From assembly GCA_964472565.1 (NCBI GenBank), contig CAYYNB010000022.1, positions 1-49,378 of the forward strand: 49,378 nucleotides of DNA. The letters run 5' to 3'. The notes below the pieces were generated by a model. The model was given only the letters and a program-made list of their open reading frames with translations, was not told the origin of the DNA and made no database searches. This document shows positions 34,914-42,880 of the stretch, piece after piece. Made by a program: the position numbers and the translations under genes. Each line of letters opens with the position of its first letter. Position 1 is the stretch's first letter. Source of the stretch: DATAMF01 sp964472565 (GTDB taxonomy: Bacteria > Chloroflexota > Anaerolineae > Aggregatilineales > Aggregatilineaceae).

Positions 34914-35729
34914 CTAAAACGGCGGTTCGCCATCGAAGAATAGATTCCACCATAGTTCCCAGCTATCACGCTCTGACCCGGAAGCGGGTGTCGATAGCAG
35001 GACGCGGATACTTTTCAGCCGCGCAAATGTCCCGACGATCCCGGCCTCATCCGCTTCCCGGTGTGCTGCCATCGGCTGCCCGTTGTTCACCGAAGTGAGT
35101 TTGACGCCCAATTCATAAACGCCCGGTTCAAGTGTCGAGGGGACAGCCAGACGCTGAACATCTTCTTGGAGATCATTGGTCTGCCAGGTGCTCGGTGGGA
35201 CTGTGCCGCTCAGCGGTGGATTTTGCATTTCTGCCACGATTGCCCCGGTATTGGGGTTGATGAGCAGCACCGCTACTTCCATATCTTCTGCCGGAGATAC
35301 ATCCGCTGTCCACCAGAATGTCACGGCGAGGGTTTCCCCGGTGTTGACTGTATCCGGCGCATTATAATCGCGCAGTGTGAACTGATCGCCAAAGGTTGCA
35401 ATCGTCGTGACCGCCGGAATCGGGATAACCAGCACTTCTTTGTCGCGCACCATTTTGCCCTCAGTATGCGCCCACACTTCAATACTGGCGTCACTGGCTG
35501 CATAATCTCGTTCTTTTTTCAGCTCGATCTGGCGTTGTTCCAAAACCGTCAGGGTGGCTTGCAGCCGGACACGTTCGGCTTCCATTTGTTGGCCGCGTGC
35601 AATGCGCCCACTGAAATTGATCACCAACAGCAGCCCGATGGCGAGAATCGCGGCAAACACAATCTGAAGGCTGGAAAGCTGCTGGCGCGAACGGCGAATA
35701 ATACGGGTTGTTTCCTGGTCAGTTTTCAT
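34914..35729 (-). CDS. DivIC/FtsL-like protein with large external beta domain
   Basis: 271 residues from the ATG at 35729; a longer frame continues upstream through the tRNA gene and is not credible. A short basic cytosolic tail precedes one membrane helix (about 18-39) and a coiled coil (about 44-75). SIEVWAHTEGKMVRDKEVL is the end motif of septum formation initiator proteins, which bridge division proteins FtsQ and FtsW/FtsI. Those proteins normally end there. This one continues with a beta-sandwich (about 119-235: FWWTADVS, PPLSGTVPPSTW) homologous to the C-terminal domain of the glycosyltransferase at 11692. Confidence 0.72.
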   Translation of the reverse strand: MKTDQETTRIIRRSRQQLSSLQIVFAAILAIGLLLVINFSGRIARGQQMEAERVRLQATLTVLEQRQIELKKERDYAASDASIEVWAHTEGKMVRDKEVLVIPIPAVTTIATFGDQFTLRDYNAPDTVNTGETLAVTFWWTADVSPAEDMEVAVLLINPNTGAIVAEMQNPPLSGTVPPSTWQTNDLQEDVQRLAVPSTLEPGVYELGVKLTSVNNGQPMAAHREADEAGIVGTFARLKSIRVLLSTPASGSERDSWELWWNLFFDGEPPF

Positions 35730-35785
35730 AGTGGTCGATGCTAAGAATTCGGTTTCTTCCAAACGTACCACAGTTCCAGACAAAG

Positions 35786-35820
35786 AAAAAGCCCAGGTTG
35801 TTTGAACAACCCGGGCTTTT
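35786..35820 (-). terminator. terminator directly behind tRNA-Leu
   Basis: AAAAGCCC-A-GGTTGTT (35787-35802) pairs with AACAACC-C-GGGCTTTT (35805-35820), one mismatch, with A and T runs at both ends. It starts at the tRNA 3' CCA and protects the DivIC-like gene from tRNA transcription. Confidence 0.85.
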
Positions 35821-35822
35821 GG

Positions 35823-35906
35823 TGCCGAAGGTGGGAGTCGAACCCACACCCCCGAACGAGGACTACGCCCTGAACGTAGCGCGTCTGCCAATTCCGCCAC
35901 TTCGGC
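35823..35906 (-). tRNA. tRNA-Leu (anticodon CAG)
   Basis: The gene reads on the minus strand from GCCGAAGTGGCGGAATTGGC. The 7-bp acceptor stem is GCCGAAG with CTTCGGC. The anticodon loop TTCAGGG gives CAG on the stem CTACG/CGTAG. A long variable arm typical of class II tRNA-Leu and a GGTTCGACTCC T-loop are visible. The discriminator is A and CCA is encoded (35822-35820). Confidence 0.95.
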
Positions 35907-35920
35907 ATAAGGTAAAAAGC

Positions 35921-35948
35921 ATTTTAGCCGAAATCGCGCAGATGTCAA
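35921..35948 (-). promoter_or_regulatory. promoter of tRNA-Leu
   Basis: On the minus strand TTGACA (35948-35943), a 16-bp spacer and TAAAAT (35926-35921). Transcription would begin about 8 nt before the mature tRNA 5' end. Confidence 0.75.
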
Positions 35949-35958
35949 GCATCAACTT

Positions 35959-37812
35959 TTAGGAACCGGCGAAGCTCCAATCCTGAATCGTGCGGAACCG
36001 GTCCGCCGTTGAACTGAGAAAGCCCAACTGAATCCCCTGGATGCGTGCATCGACAGCGTAGGTATACAGCGGATAATAGAGCACCAGGGCCGGGGCGCGT
36101 TCCAGGAAAAGTTCTTGAAAACGGCGGTAATGCACCACGCGGTTGATACCATACGGATCGCGCCGCGCCATTTCCAGCGCTTCGCTCACCCGGCGATCAT
36201 CCATCCCGCCGAAGTTCTGCCCGGTCTGATACTGTCCCTGGTGCCAGAAGACATAGGGGTCTGGATCGGCGCTGGGTTCAAACCCCAGTTCCACAATCGC
36301 CGCGTCGAAATCGCCTGCTTCCAGCCGGGTTTGCAGCGTGGCCGCATCGACCGCTTCCACCGTCATCGTAAAGCCAATTTGCTGCCAGCCTGATGCAATC
36401 TCATTCGCCAGAGCAACCAACGCTGGATCATCCAGTGTGAGAATCGTCATGCTCAACGACGCCGGAGCCACTTCGGTTACTTCGGCTGTCGCTTCGGCGG
36501 TAGCCTGTACGGGGGCTTCTTCGGTTGTAGCCGGAGCAGGTTCTTCGGTGGCTTCGGTTGTGGCCGCCGGGGTTGGTTCTTCCGTCGCGCTGGCTTCAAA
36601 TTCGAGATTCGCGGTGTTCATTAATTCCTGCGCCCGCGCCAGATCATACGCGGGGCGGTCTAACCCCGGCACATAGGCCCACGAATTGGGTACCAATGGG
36701 CTGTCCGCCGGAATCGCCCATCCGGCCAGATTCTTGTTCACCAGCGCCGGAATATCAACCGCATGGGCCAGTGCCAACCGCACGCGCTGGTTGCGGACGA
36801 ACGACACCGTGTCTCGCTTCCAGTTGTAAATCAACACGCCCACATGCGGTTCAAAAGCGGTATACAGGCTCAGGTTGGGGAGCTGCTGCGCGATAGTCTG
36901 CGCCGCTTGGGGGATCGTGCTGATGCTGTTGACTTCGCCGCGCTGGTAGGCGTCGAGCGCGTCTTGCAGCGTCGGGTACGTGCGGAAGATAATCCGATCC
37001 AGGGCGAAGCCTTCTGCGCCTTCGGGCCGCTGGCGATACACTGGGGCGACCCGCAGTTGGATGCCGTCGATCCGGCCCTCCGATGCCGTCAGCGTTTCGA
37101 TCTGGTATGGACCTGTTCCAATGGGCGACAGGTTAAACGGATGACTGCCCAACTGGCCCACCGGATAACCCGTTAAAACATGCGCCGGAACAATGCCGAT
37201 CCGCAGTTGGTCAAGAAACGAGGCCAGCGGTTGCGTCAGCCGGAACCGGACCATCGTATCGCTCAGCGCTTCCACTTCCACCGTCCGCCAGAATTCGTGC
37301 AGTTCACTTGCGCCCGGAAATGCCGGATCGCTCATGAGCTTCATGGTAAAAGTAACATCTTCGGCGGTGAAGGGAATCCCATCCTGCCACAGCACATCCT
37401 GGCGCAGCACGACAATATACGTCAGGCCGTCATTGGAGATCGACCAGGAGGCTGCCAAATCGGGGACGATCTCGCCATACTGATCGGTGGTCGTCAGCCC
37501 TTCAAAAATCAATGAGGTGATGTCCCGATCAACCGGATTGTAGTAGGCCAGCAGGGGGTTGAGCTTTCGAATTTCACCGACTAGTGCTTCAACCAGAATC
37601 GCTTCTGGCGCGCTTTGCATCACCAGCGGCGGGATGGGGGTTGCTTCAACGGTTGGTGCCGGACTGGGAGTGGGCTGTGGGGTGGGTGGATTGGGCGTTT
37701 CGCTTGGTTGGGGTGCGCCGTTAGCCGTGATACTGCTCGCTTGGGTGAGCAAGGCCAGAACCATCAGCCCTCCCGCCAACACCAGCAGCGGCCAGCGTAA
37801 TGCTTTTAGCAT
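35959..37812 (-). CDS. peptide/nickel-type ABC solute-binding protein (family 5)
   Basis: 617 residues from the ATG at 37812, which has AGGAGG at good spacing. A signal peptide (about 1-30) is followed by a Pro/Thr-rich linker (about 32-65). A family 5 extracellular binding protein fold follows: LNPLLAYYNPVDRDITSLIF, the signature region DLAASWSISNDGLTY and PLASFLDQLRIGIVP. It binds oligopeptides or similar ligands for ABC import. A Glu/Ala/Thr/Pro-rich stretch of about 43 residues (405-447) is inserted within the second lobe, before SLSMTILTLDDPALV, where relatives have none. No permease or ATPase genes are adjacent, so it must partner with proteins encoded elsewhere. Confidence 0.87.
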   Translation of the reverse strand: MLKALRWPLLVLAGGLMVLALLTQASSITANGAPQPSETPNPPTPQPTPSPAPTVEATPIPPLVMQSAPEAILVEALVGEIRKLNPLLAYYNPVDRDITSLIFEGLTTTDQYGEIVPDLAASWSISNDGLTYIVVLRQDVLWQDGIPFTAEDVTFTMKLMSDPAFPGASELHEFWRTVEVEALSDTMVRFRLTQPLASFLDQLRIGIVPAHVLTGYPVGQLGSHPFNLSPIGTGPYQIETLTASEGRIDGIQLRVAPVYRQRPEGAEGFALDRIIFRTYPTLQDALDAYQRGEVNSISTIPQAAQTIAQQLPNLSLYTAFEPHVGVLIYNWKRDTVSFVRNQRVRLALAHAVDIPALVNKNLAGWAIPADSPLVPNSWAYVPGLDRPAYDLARAQELMNTANLEFEASATEEPTPAATTEATEEPAPATTEEAPVQATAEATAEVTEVAPASLSMTILTLDDPALVALANEIASGWQQIGFTMTVEAVDAATLQTRLEAGDFDAAIVELGFEPSADPDPYVFWHQGQYQTGQNFGGMDDRRVSEALEMARRDPYGINRVVHYRRFQELFLERAPALVLYYPLYTYAVDARIQGIQLGFLSSTADRFRTIQDWSFAGS

Positions 37813-37838
37813 AATAGTCTCCTCCTGAAACACAACAA

Positions 37839-37865
37839 GGTGTTCTGCAAACACTGCAAAACACC
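37839..37865 (-). terminator. hairpin between secG and the solute-binding protein gene
   Basis: GGTGTTCTGC (37839-37848) pairs with GCAAAACACC (37856-37865), one mismatch and a 7-nt loop. There is no good T-run on the minus strand, so it may attenuate or stabilise rather than terminate. The AGGAGG of the downstream gene follows closely. Confidence 0.4.
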
Positions 37866-37902
37866 CCCCCAAAGGCATATTCGTTTTGGTATTCGGGCGA
37901 CG

Positions 37903-38133
37903 TTAGCGAACCAACAGTTGCAGAATAGCGTTACCCAGGAAAGCGATGGCAAGCCCAATCGTAATCTGGAAGAGGGTTTTTTCCAGACCCCGACGCGTCT
38001 TGGTGACTCCCATCGTATCCTGCCCCCCGAACAGACCCCCCAGATTTTGGCCCTGGGCTTGCAGAATGATTACGGTAACGAGCGCAATCGAAATGATAAT
38101 CTGGATCCATTGAAGTGCATCAATAAGTTTCAT
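37903..38133 (-). CDS. secG: preprotein translocase subunit SecG
   Basis: 76 residues from the ATG at 38133, with GAGGAG 9 nt upstream; ATGs at 38157 and 38142 are poorly placed. Two membrane helices (about 9-27 and 55-74) flank a loop with GLFGGQDTMG and RRGLEKTLF, which is diagnostic for SecG. It forms part of the SecYEG channel. Confidence 0.9.
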   Translation of the reverse strand: MKLIDALQWIQIIISIALVTVIILQAQGQNLGGLFGGQDTMGVTKTRRGLEKTLFQITIGLAIAFLGNAILQLLVR

Positions 38134-38165
38134 TACATACATCTCCTCGGCTGTCAAGCGGGGCG

Positions 38166-38193
38166 ATTATAGCATGCTTACGCCGACTTGCAA
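38166..38193 (-). promoter_or_regulatory. promoter of secG
   Basis: On the minus strand TTGCAA (38193-38188), a 16-bp spacer and a perfect TATAAT (38171-38166) preceded by an extended -10 TG. Leader length to the ATG at 38133 is about 25 nt. Confidence 0.7.
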
Positions 38194-38228
38194 GGGTCGA
38201 GTTGGCGAGCGAAGGGCTGAGATCAACC

Positions 38229-38257
38229 TTGTCGCCTTCCGTTCCGCTGGCTAGAAT
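38229..38257 (+). promoter_or_regulatory. promoter of the SARP regulator gene
   Basis: TTGTCG (38229-38234), a 17-bp spacer and TAGAAT (38252-38257). It is divergent from the secG promoter within the same 162-bp gap. Confidence 0.55.
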
Positions 38258-38295
38258 GAAGTGTGTGAATATTAATTTTGAAAAGGTTTTCCAGC

Positions 38296-39087
38296 ATGAG
38301 CGGCTCCTTGCGCGTGCAGACGTTGGGAATGTTTCGGGTATGGCTTAACGGTGAGCTTTTGCCCAATGTCGTTTGGAAGCGCGAAAAAGCCCAGCGCCTG
38401 TTTCAGTTTCTGATCACCATCAAACTCAACAACAGCCATCAGGTCATGCCCAAAGAGCGCATTATGGCCGAGTTGTGGCCCACGCTGGACGAATCCCGCG
38501 CGGACCGTGATTTTAAGGTGGCCCTTAATGCCTTGAATGATGCGCTAGAACCGGATCGCACCTCGCGCTCGCTGTCGGGTTACATTCTCCGGCACGGTCT
38601 GGCTTATGGCCTTGATCCCGAAGCCAACATTCAGATCGATGCCAAAGATTTCCGCCAGGGGTTAAAAAATGCGGCTCGCCTCGAAACGGAGAATATCGAC
38701 ACGGCGATAGACGTTTACCGCGAGGCCATTGACTGCTATGCCGGCGACTATCTGCCCGATGCACTTTACGAGGACTGGGCCAGCCTGGAGCGCGAACGGC
38801 TGCAAACCCTGTATGTGTCGGGGACGATGCGGCTGGCCGCGCTGCTGCTGCGGCGCGAGGGCTACCAGGAGGCTATTCACCTGTGTCAATCGGTGCTGGT
38901 CATTGACCGTTTTTGGGAAGAAGCCTACCGCCTGATGATGATCGGCCATGTTCGGCGCGGCAATCGCCCGCTGGCGCTGCGCGTGTATGAGCAGTGCCGC
39001 CAGGCGTTGGCCGAGGGGCTGGACCTGGAACCGATGGATGAAACCACCACTTTATATGAACAGATTAAGCGCGGCGAGCCGCTGTGA
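38296..39087 (+). CDS. SARP-type transcriptional activator with BTAD domain
   Basis: 263 residues from the ATG at 38296 behind AAGG; a TTG at 38278 is an alternative. An OmpR-like winged helix (about 5-95) has LRVQTLGMFRVWLNG, KREKAQRLFQFL and ERIMAELWP. A bacterial transcriptional activation domain (about 110-255) consists of helical repeats with YAGDYLPDALYEDWASLERE and LALRVYEQCRQAL. The DnrI/AfsR family without the ATPase part binds direct repeats and activates nearby operons. Placed at the head of the PHA/acyl-CoA run, it is the likely pathway-specific activator. Confidence 0.85.
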   Translation: MSGSLRVQTLGMFRVWLNGELLPNVVWKREKAQRLFQFLITIKLNNSHQVMPKERIMAELWPTLDESRADRDFKVALNALNDALEPDRTSRSLSGYILRHGLAYGLDPEANIQIDAKDFRQGLKNAARLETENIDTAIDVYREAIDCYAGDYLPDALYEDWASLERERLQTLYVSGTMRLAALLLRREGYQEAIHLCQSVLVIDRFWEEAYRLMMIGHVRRGNRPLALRVYEQCRQALAEGLDLEPMDETTTLYEQIKRGEPL

Positions 39088-39099
39088 GATGAAGTTGCA

Positions 39100-39117
39100 A
39101 CCCGGCTGTGACCGGGT
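39100..39117. repeat. short inverted repeat ahead of the PHA operon
   Basis: ACCCGG (39100-39105) pairs with CCGGGT (39112-39117) over six bases, between the SARP gene and the next start. It could be an operator or an RNA hairpin; it is too short to decide. Confidence 0.3.
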
Positions 39118-39159
39118 GCGTGTACCCTGCTAAAAAGGGACAGTACGGGAGTTCCCATC

Positions 39160-39618
39160 ATGAGTCAAGATGTTGTTTCTTTTGTATTACGTTTTGTGCG
39201 CGAAGAAAGTAATGGGCAGCCCGCGCGCTGGCGCGGTGTGATCAAACATGTGCAGAGCAATAACAGCGCCGATTTCGCGCGTTTTAACGATGCCCTGCGT
39301 TTTATGCAGTCGCATGTTGATGACGCGATCCGCCAATCGTTTGCCGGTGACGAGCCGCCCGACAATATTTTTGCGGAAACAGCGCGTTTGTGGGGCGAAA
39401 TGGCTCCGCGTTACACCGATATGATGCTGCAATCGATGGAACTCTGGCTCGAACAGGGGCGGCGGATGGGCGAGTCCTTTGCCGAAAGCGTTGTCACCCG
39501 CACCCAGAATCCCCAGCAGACCCAGCTACTCGCGTTGATCGAAAAACTCAGCGCCCAGGTTGAATCGCTGACCGCCAAAGTGGACGAATTAGAGGCCCGG
39601 CTGCACGATGAATCCTGA
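39160..39618 (+). CDS. small coiled-coil protein of the PHA operon (phasin/PhaE-like candidate)
   Basis: 152 residues preceded by GGGAG. It is mostly helical, with an N-terminal region FVLRFVREESNG, a central segment AETARLWGEMAPRYTDMML and a C-terminal coiled coil (about 122-148, LIEKLSAQVESLTAKVDEL). There is no signal or membrane segment. I do not recognise a named family. Its overlap of 11 bp with the next small gene, which in turn overlaps phaC, suggests a PHA granule or synthase accessory role. Confidence 0.65.
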   Translation: MSQDVVSFVLRFVREESNGQPARWRGVIKHVQSNNSADFARFNDALRFMQSHVDDAIRQSFAGDEPPDNIFAETARLWGEMAPRYTDMMLQSMELWLEQGRRMGESFAESVVTRTQNPQQTQLLALIEKLSAQVESLTAKVDELEARLHDES

Positions 39619-39901
39619 TTCTGATCCTCTCCTGGCTGTGCTGCGCCAGGGCCTCGAAGTCTGGGAAGCAGAGGTCGCCACCTATTGGGATTCCGTCACC
39701 CGTTCGCCGGACTTTTTACGCCGGGTGGGCCACCAGATCAATGAGAATCTGCGCGCCCAACAGCAGATGGTATCCGCCCTGCAAACGGCGCTGTCTCAAC
39801 CCGGCGAGCAGGAGATCGTGCTGCTCCAACGCCTCACCGACCAGCTTACCCGGCTGGCTGCCCGCATTGACCAGTTGGAGCGCGCCCTCGATGATCGATG
39901 A
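39608..39901 (+). CDS. PhaE/PhaR-like small synthase subunit (candidate)
   Basis: 97 residues. YWDSVTRSPDFLRRVGHQINENLRAQQ-type sequence (about 26-53) resembles the conserved part of class III/IV PHA synthase partner subunits, and a coiled coil closes the protein (about 70-95, LQRLTDQLTRLAARIDQLE). Class III PhaC enzymes need such a partner. It overlaps the gene before and phaC after by 11 bp each, indicating translational coupling and fixed stoichiometry. It is shorter than classical PhaE (about 350 residues). Confidence 0.65.
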   Translation: MNPDSDPLLAVLRQGLEVWEAEVATYWDSVTRSPDFLRRVGHQINENLRAQQQMVSALQTALSQPGEQEIVLLQRLTDQLTRLAARIDQLERALDDR

Positions 39902-40964
39902 TCTGGTGGCCCGCTGGACGCAGTTATGGGATGCTGGGGTATGGCAGGTCTGGCGCGACTACACCGCCGCCCAAAAATCCATTCTGGCGATGGGCCGTGA
40001 GCTGGTTGGCCAGACGCCCGCCGATGTGATCTACACCGAGGATCATTTGCGCCTGCTGCATTACCATCCCCAGGTCGCATCCCCGCTCCCCATCCCGGTT
40101 TTATGTGTGCCATCCCTGATCAACCAGTACTATGTGATGGACCTGATCCCCGAACGCAGCCTCGTCGGGTATCTTCTCTCGCAAGGGCTGGATGTTTATA
40201 TGCTCGATTGGGGCATTGCCACCGAAGCAGACCGCTGCCGCACCATGGAGGAATACATTGGCGTACTGCTGCGCCGGGTGGTGCAGGTGATCCAGCAGGC
40301 AACCGGACAGCCCACCGTGTCGCTGCTTGGCTACTGCATGGGCGGCATGATGTCGCTGGTCTATGCTGTGTTGTTCCCGGATGAAGTGGCGAACTTCGTC
40401 AATCTCGCCGGACCGATCAATTATCACGACGACGGCATTTACAGCGTCTGGACACGCCCGGAATGGTTGGATGTCGATCTGCTGGTCGATACAGTGGGCA
40501 ACATTCCCGCCGCCCTACTCAACGCCACCTTTCACATGGTCCGCCCCACCAACGAATTGATCCAGGCGTTCAAGTACCGGGATCGCCAGCATGATGAAGC
40601 GTTTATGCGCCGGTTCTCCGCCATGCAAATCTGGCTCAATGATCCGATTCCCTTTCCCGGTGAGGTTTTCCGCTCCTATATCAAAGACCTCTACCAGCAG
40701 AATCTGCTGCTCAAGGGCGAATGGCTCATCGGCGGGCAGAAAATCGATCCGCGCGCCGTCACCACGCCCACACTGACCATCGCCGCCCGCTACGATCACA
40801 TCGCGCCCTGGTCGTCGGTGGCCGTTCTCGATGATCTCATTGCTAGTCTGGACAAGCAGTGTATTGTGCTCGAAAAAGGTCATATCGGCATGGTCATCGG
40901 CTCCGACGCCCACTCCCGGCTGTGGCCGCAGCTCAGCGCGTGGCTGTCCGCCCGATCTACGTAA
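39891..40964 (+). CDS. phaC: class III polyhydroxyalkanoate synthase, catalytic subunit
   Basis: 357 residues from the ATG at 39891; a longer frame from 39741 would read through the coiled-coil gene. Lipase-like box GYCMGG carries Cys149, with Asp302 in AARYDHIAPW and His331 in EKGHIGMV. The spacing and length are those of the class III synthase of Allochromatium vinosum. It polymerises 3-hydroxyacyl-CoA to polyester on granules in the cytosol. It follows a small PhaE-like gene and is headed by a SARP regulator, unlike most pha operons. Confidence 0.93.
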   Translation: MIDDLVARWTQLWDAGVWQVWRDYTAAQKSILAMGRELVGQTPADVIYTEDHLRLLHYHPQVASPLPIPVLCVPSLINQYYVMDLIPERSLVGYLLSQGLDVYMLDWGIATEADRCRTMEEYIGVLLRRVVQVIQQATGQPTVSLLGYCMGGMMSLVYAVLFPDEVANFVNLAGPINYHDDGIYSVWTRPEWLDVDLLVDTVGNIPAALLNATFHMVRPTNELIQAFKYRDRQHDEAFMRRFSAMQIWLNDPIPFPGEVFRSYIKDLYQQNLLLKGEWLIGGQKIDPRAVTTPTLTIAARYDHIAPWSSVAVLDDLIASLDKQCIVLEKGHIGMVIGSDAHSRLWPQLSAWLSARST

Positions 40965-40992
40965 CTCGCGCGTAACTGGCACCCCGTATCCT

Positions 40993-41019
40993 ATCAAAAA
41001 ACAAACGCTGTTTTTTGAT
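40993..41019. repeat. perfect AT-rich 11-bp inverted repeat
   Basis: ATCAAAAAACA (40993-41003) pairs exactly with TGTTTTTTGAT (41009-41019) over a 5-nt loop, between phaC and the KAS III-like gene and just before its AGGAAAG ribosome binding site. As RNA it is a weak AU hairpin. As DNA it could be an operator. Confidence 0.55.
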
Positions 41020-41035
41020 TAGGAAAGACTTATTT

Positions 41036-42058
41036 ATGCCATCTGTTGACTTTCCCCCCATCGGCATCGCGGGCACGGGTGTCTACATTCCGTCATCTGT
41101 GGTGACAGGTGCCGAAATCGCGGCCCGCACCGGACTTCCCGAATTTGTCGTGTTGGACAAAATGGGTATCCGCGAAATTCACACCGCCGGGCCACAAGAC
41201 ACGATCACCGCTATGGCAAGCCAGGCCGCCCAAAAGGCGCTGGATCAGGCGGGGTTATCGCCGCTTGAGATTGACGCAGTGGTCTATCACGGCAGCGAAT
41301 ACAAGGATCACATTGTCTGGTCGGCGGCGTCCAAAATTCAGCATCTCGTGGGGGCCTCGAATGCCTACGCTTTTGAAATGTATGCCCTCTGCGCGGGCGC
41401 ACCGATTGCCTACAAAGCCGTGCGTGACATGATGCGCGTGGACGAACGCCTGAAAAATGTCCTGCTGGTCAGCGCCAGCCGCGAGAACGACCTGATCGAC
41501 TTCACCAATGCGCGCACCCGGTTTATGTTCAATTTCGGAGCAGGCGGCAGTGCGGTCATTTTTCAGCGCGGTCTGGATCGTAACTGGGTGCTGGAATCTG
41601 CCATCAAAACCGATGGCACCCTGGCCGATACTGTGATCATGACACCTGCGGATGCGGAAATCGCGCTGCTGCCCGCCGAGATGGGCACACTGCACGGGCG
41701 GCTCAATGTCCACAACGCCGATTACATGGCCGAACGCTTGGGTCAGGTATCGCTGGGACGGTTTGTCGAAGTTATCACCGAGGCCATCCGTTACAGTGGT
41801 TACGATCTCAACGATCTGCGCTTCCTCGGCATCACCCACATGAAGCGCTCATTTTACGAAGAAATTCTGGCGGCTGTCGGCCTCACACCGGAGCAGTCGG
41901 TTTATCTCGACCATTTCGGCCATATCCAGAGTGTAGACCAGATTCTCGCCCTCGAATTGGGTTTGCAGGCACACAAAATCAGACCGGGCGACCTGATCGT
42001 TTTAGCGGGCGCGGGCACGGGTTACACCTGGAGTGCTACAGCTTTTCGTTGGGGTTGA
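41036..42058 (+). CDS. KAS III / thiolase-superfamily condensing enzyme, copy 1
   Basis: 340 residues from the ATG at 41036 with AGGAAAG upstream. FabH-like fold: GIAGTGVYIPS at the start, catalytic Cys119 in YALCAGAP, and His268 in GITHMKRS. The third residue of the FabH triad (Asn in GNTSAA) falls in DHFGHIQS, where His296 or a neighbour replaces it. The Cys and one His suggest a real Claisen or acyl-transfer enzyme acting on acyl-CoA or acyl-ACP, perhaps closer to HMG-CoA synthase-like or OleA-like enzymes than to FabH. It begins the second block of the operon, 23 bp before the reductase. Confidence 0.8.
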   Translation: MPSVDFPPIGIAGTGVYIPSSVVTGAEIAARTGLPEFVVLDKMGIREIHTAGPQDTITAMASQAAQKALDQAGLSPLEIDAVVYHGSEYKDHIVWSAASKIQHLVGASNAYAFEMYALCAGAPIAYKAVRDMMRVDERLKNVLLVSASRENDLIDFTNARTRFMFNFGAGGSAVIFQRGLDRNWVLESAIKTDGTLADTVIMTPADAEIALLPAEMGTLHGRLNVHNADYMAERLGQVSLGRFVEVITEAIRYSGYDLNDLRFLGITHMKRSFYEEILAAVGLTPEQSVYLDHFGHIQSVDQILALELGLQAHKIRPGDLIVLAGAGTGYTWSATAFRWG

Positions 42059-42081
42059 TTTATACTTTGAGTGAGGAACCT

Positions 42082-42822
42082 ATGCGTTTACAAAATCGTG
42101 TCGCTCTTATTACGGGTGCAGGCCAGGGCATTGGCCGCGCGATTGCGCTCCGTTTTGCGCAGGAAGGCGCAAAGGTCGCGGTGGTGGACATCCGCGCCGA
42201 TAGCATTCAGAGCGTCGTTGACGAAATCCAGGCGGCGGGCGGTGAAGCGCTGGCTGTCCCCTGCGACGTCACCCAACGCGATCAGGTAGCGGCTGCCGTC
42301 AAAAAAGTTTTAGACACCTTCGGTCAGATCGATATTGTGGGTAACAACGCCGGAATCACGCGGGATGCGCGTCTGGTGAAGATGACCGAAGACGACTTCG
42401 ATCAGGTGGTGAATGTCAATCTCAAGGGTGTTTTTAACCTGACCCAGGCGGTTGCTCCGCATATGGTCGAGCGTGGTTATGGCCGCATCATCTCCACCTC
42501 ATCTATTGTCGGCATCTATGGCAACTTCGGCCAGACCAACTATGTCGCCACCAAAGCGGGCGTCATCGGCATGACCCGCGTGTGGGCGCGCGAACTCGGC
42601 CCGAAGGGCATCACCGCGAACGCCGTTGCGCCCGGTTTTATCGCCACCGATATGGTTAAAACCGTCCCCCAGGAAGTGCTGGACAAATTTATCAGCCAGA
42701 CGCCTGTCCGCCGCCTCGGAACCACTGAAGACATCGCCAACGCCTATCTGTTCCTGGCTTCTGAGGAATCGTCATTTGTGAATGGTATTGTCTTGAGTGT
42801 GGATGGCGGCTTAGTGATCTAG
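42082..42822 (+). CDS. FabG/PhaB-like short-chain dehydrogenase
   Basis: 246 residues from the ATG at 42082 (GAGG 6 nt before). Cofactor motif TGAGQGIG (11-18), NNAG (88-91), Asn113, Ser141, Tyr154 and Lys158 make a complete SDR active site. Asp36 at the end of strand 2 (VVDIR) favours NADH over NADPH, unusual for FabG and PhaB. The likely reaction is reversible reduction of a 3-oxoacyl-CoA or -ACP, which would give the 3-hydroxyacyl-CoA used by phaC; oxidation in the catabolic direction is equally possible. A weak GC hairpin with T-run lies after it (42832-42852). Confidence 0.88.
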   Translation: MRLQNRVALITGAGQGIGRAIALRFAQEGAKVAVVDIRADSIQSVVDEIQAAGGEALAVPCDVTQRDQVAAAVKKVLDTFGQIDIVGNNAGITRDARLVKMTEDDFDQVVNVNLKGVFNLTQAVAPHMVERGYGRIISTSSIVGIYGNFGQTNYVATKAGVIGMTRVWARELGPKGITANAVAPGFIATDMVKTVPQEVLDKFISQTPVRRLGTTEDIANAYLFLASEESSFVNGIVLSVDGGLVI

Positions 42823-42880
42823 TTGGCAGTTGGGGCGCGCTGTGCCCCTTGTTTATAAAAATATTTAAGGCAAGCCGTTT

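Noticed and set aside
34914..35948. Long form of the DivIC-like protein starting at 35948.
   Set aside because: The first 73 codons translate the tRNA-Leu gene and its terminator. The ATG at 35729 precedes the real cytosolic tail and membrane helix.
38296..39087. SARP gene as a marker of a polyketide or peptide antibiotic cluster.
   Set aside because: No PKS, NRPS, carrier protein or phosphopantetheinyl transferase is seen. BTAD regulators in Chloroflexota-like genomes also stand beside ordinary genes.
42832..42852. GGGGC/GCCCC hairpin followed by TTGTTT after the SDR gene.
   Set aside because: The stem is only 5 bp and the T-run is broken. Gene spacing argues for read-through to the ligase, so it is not listed as a terminator.
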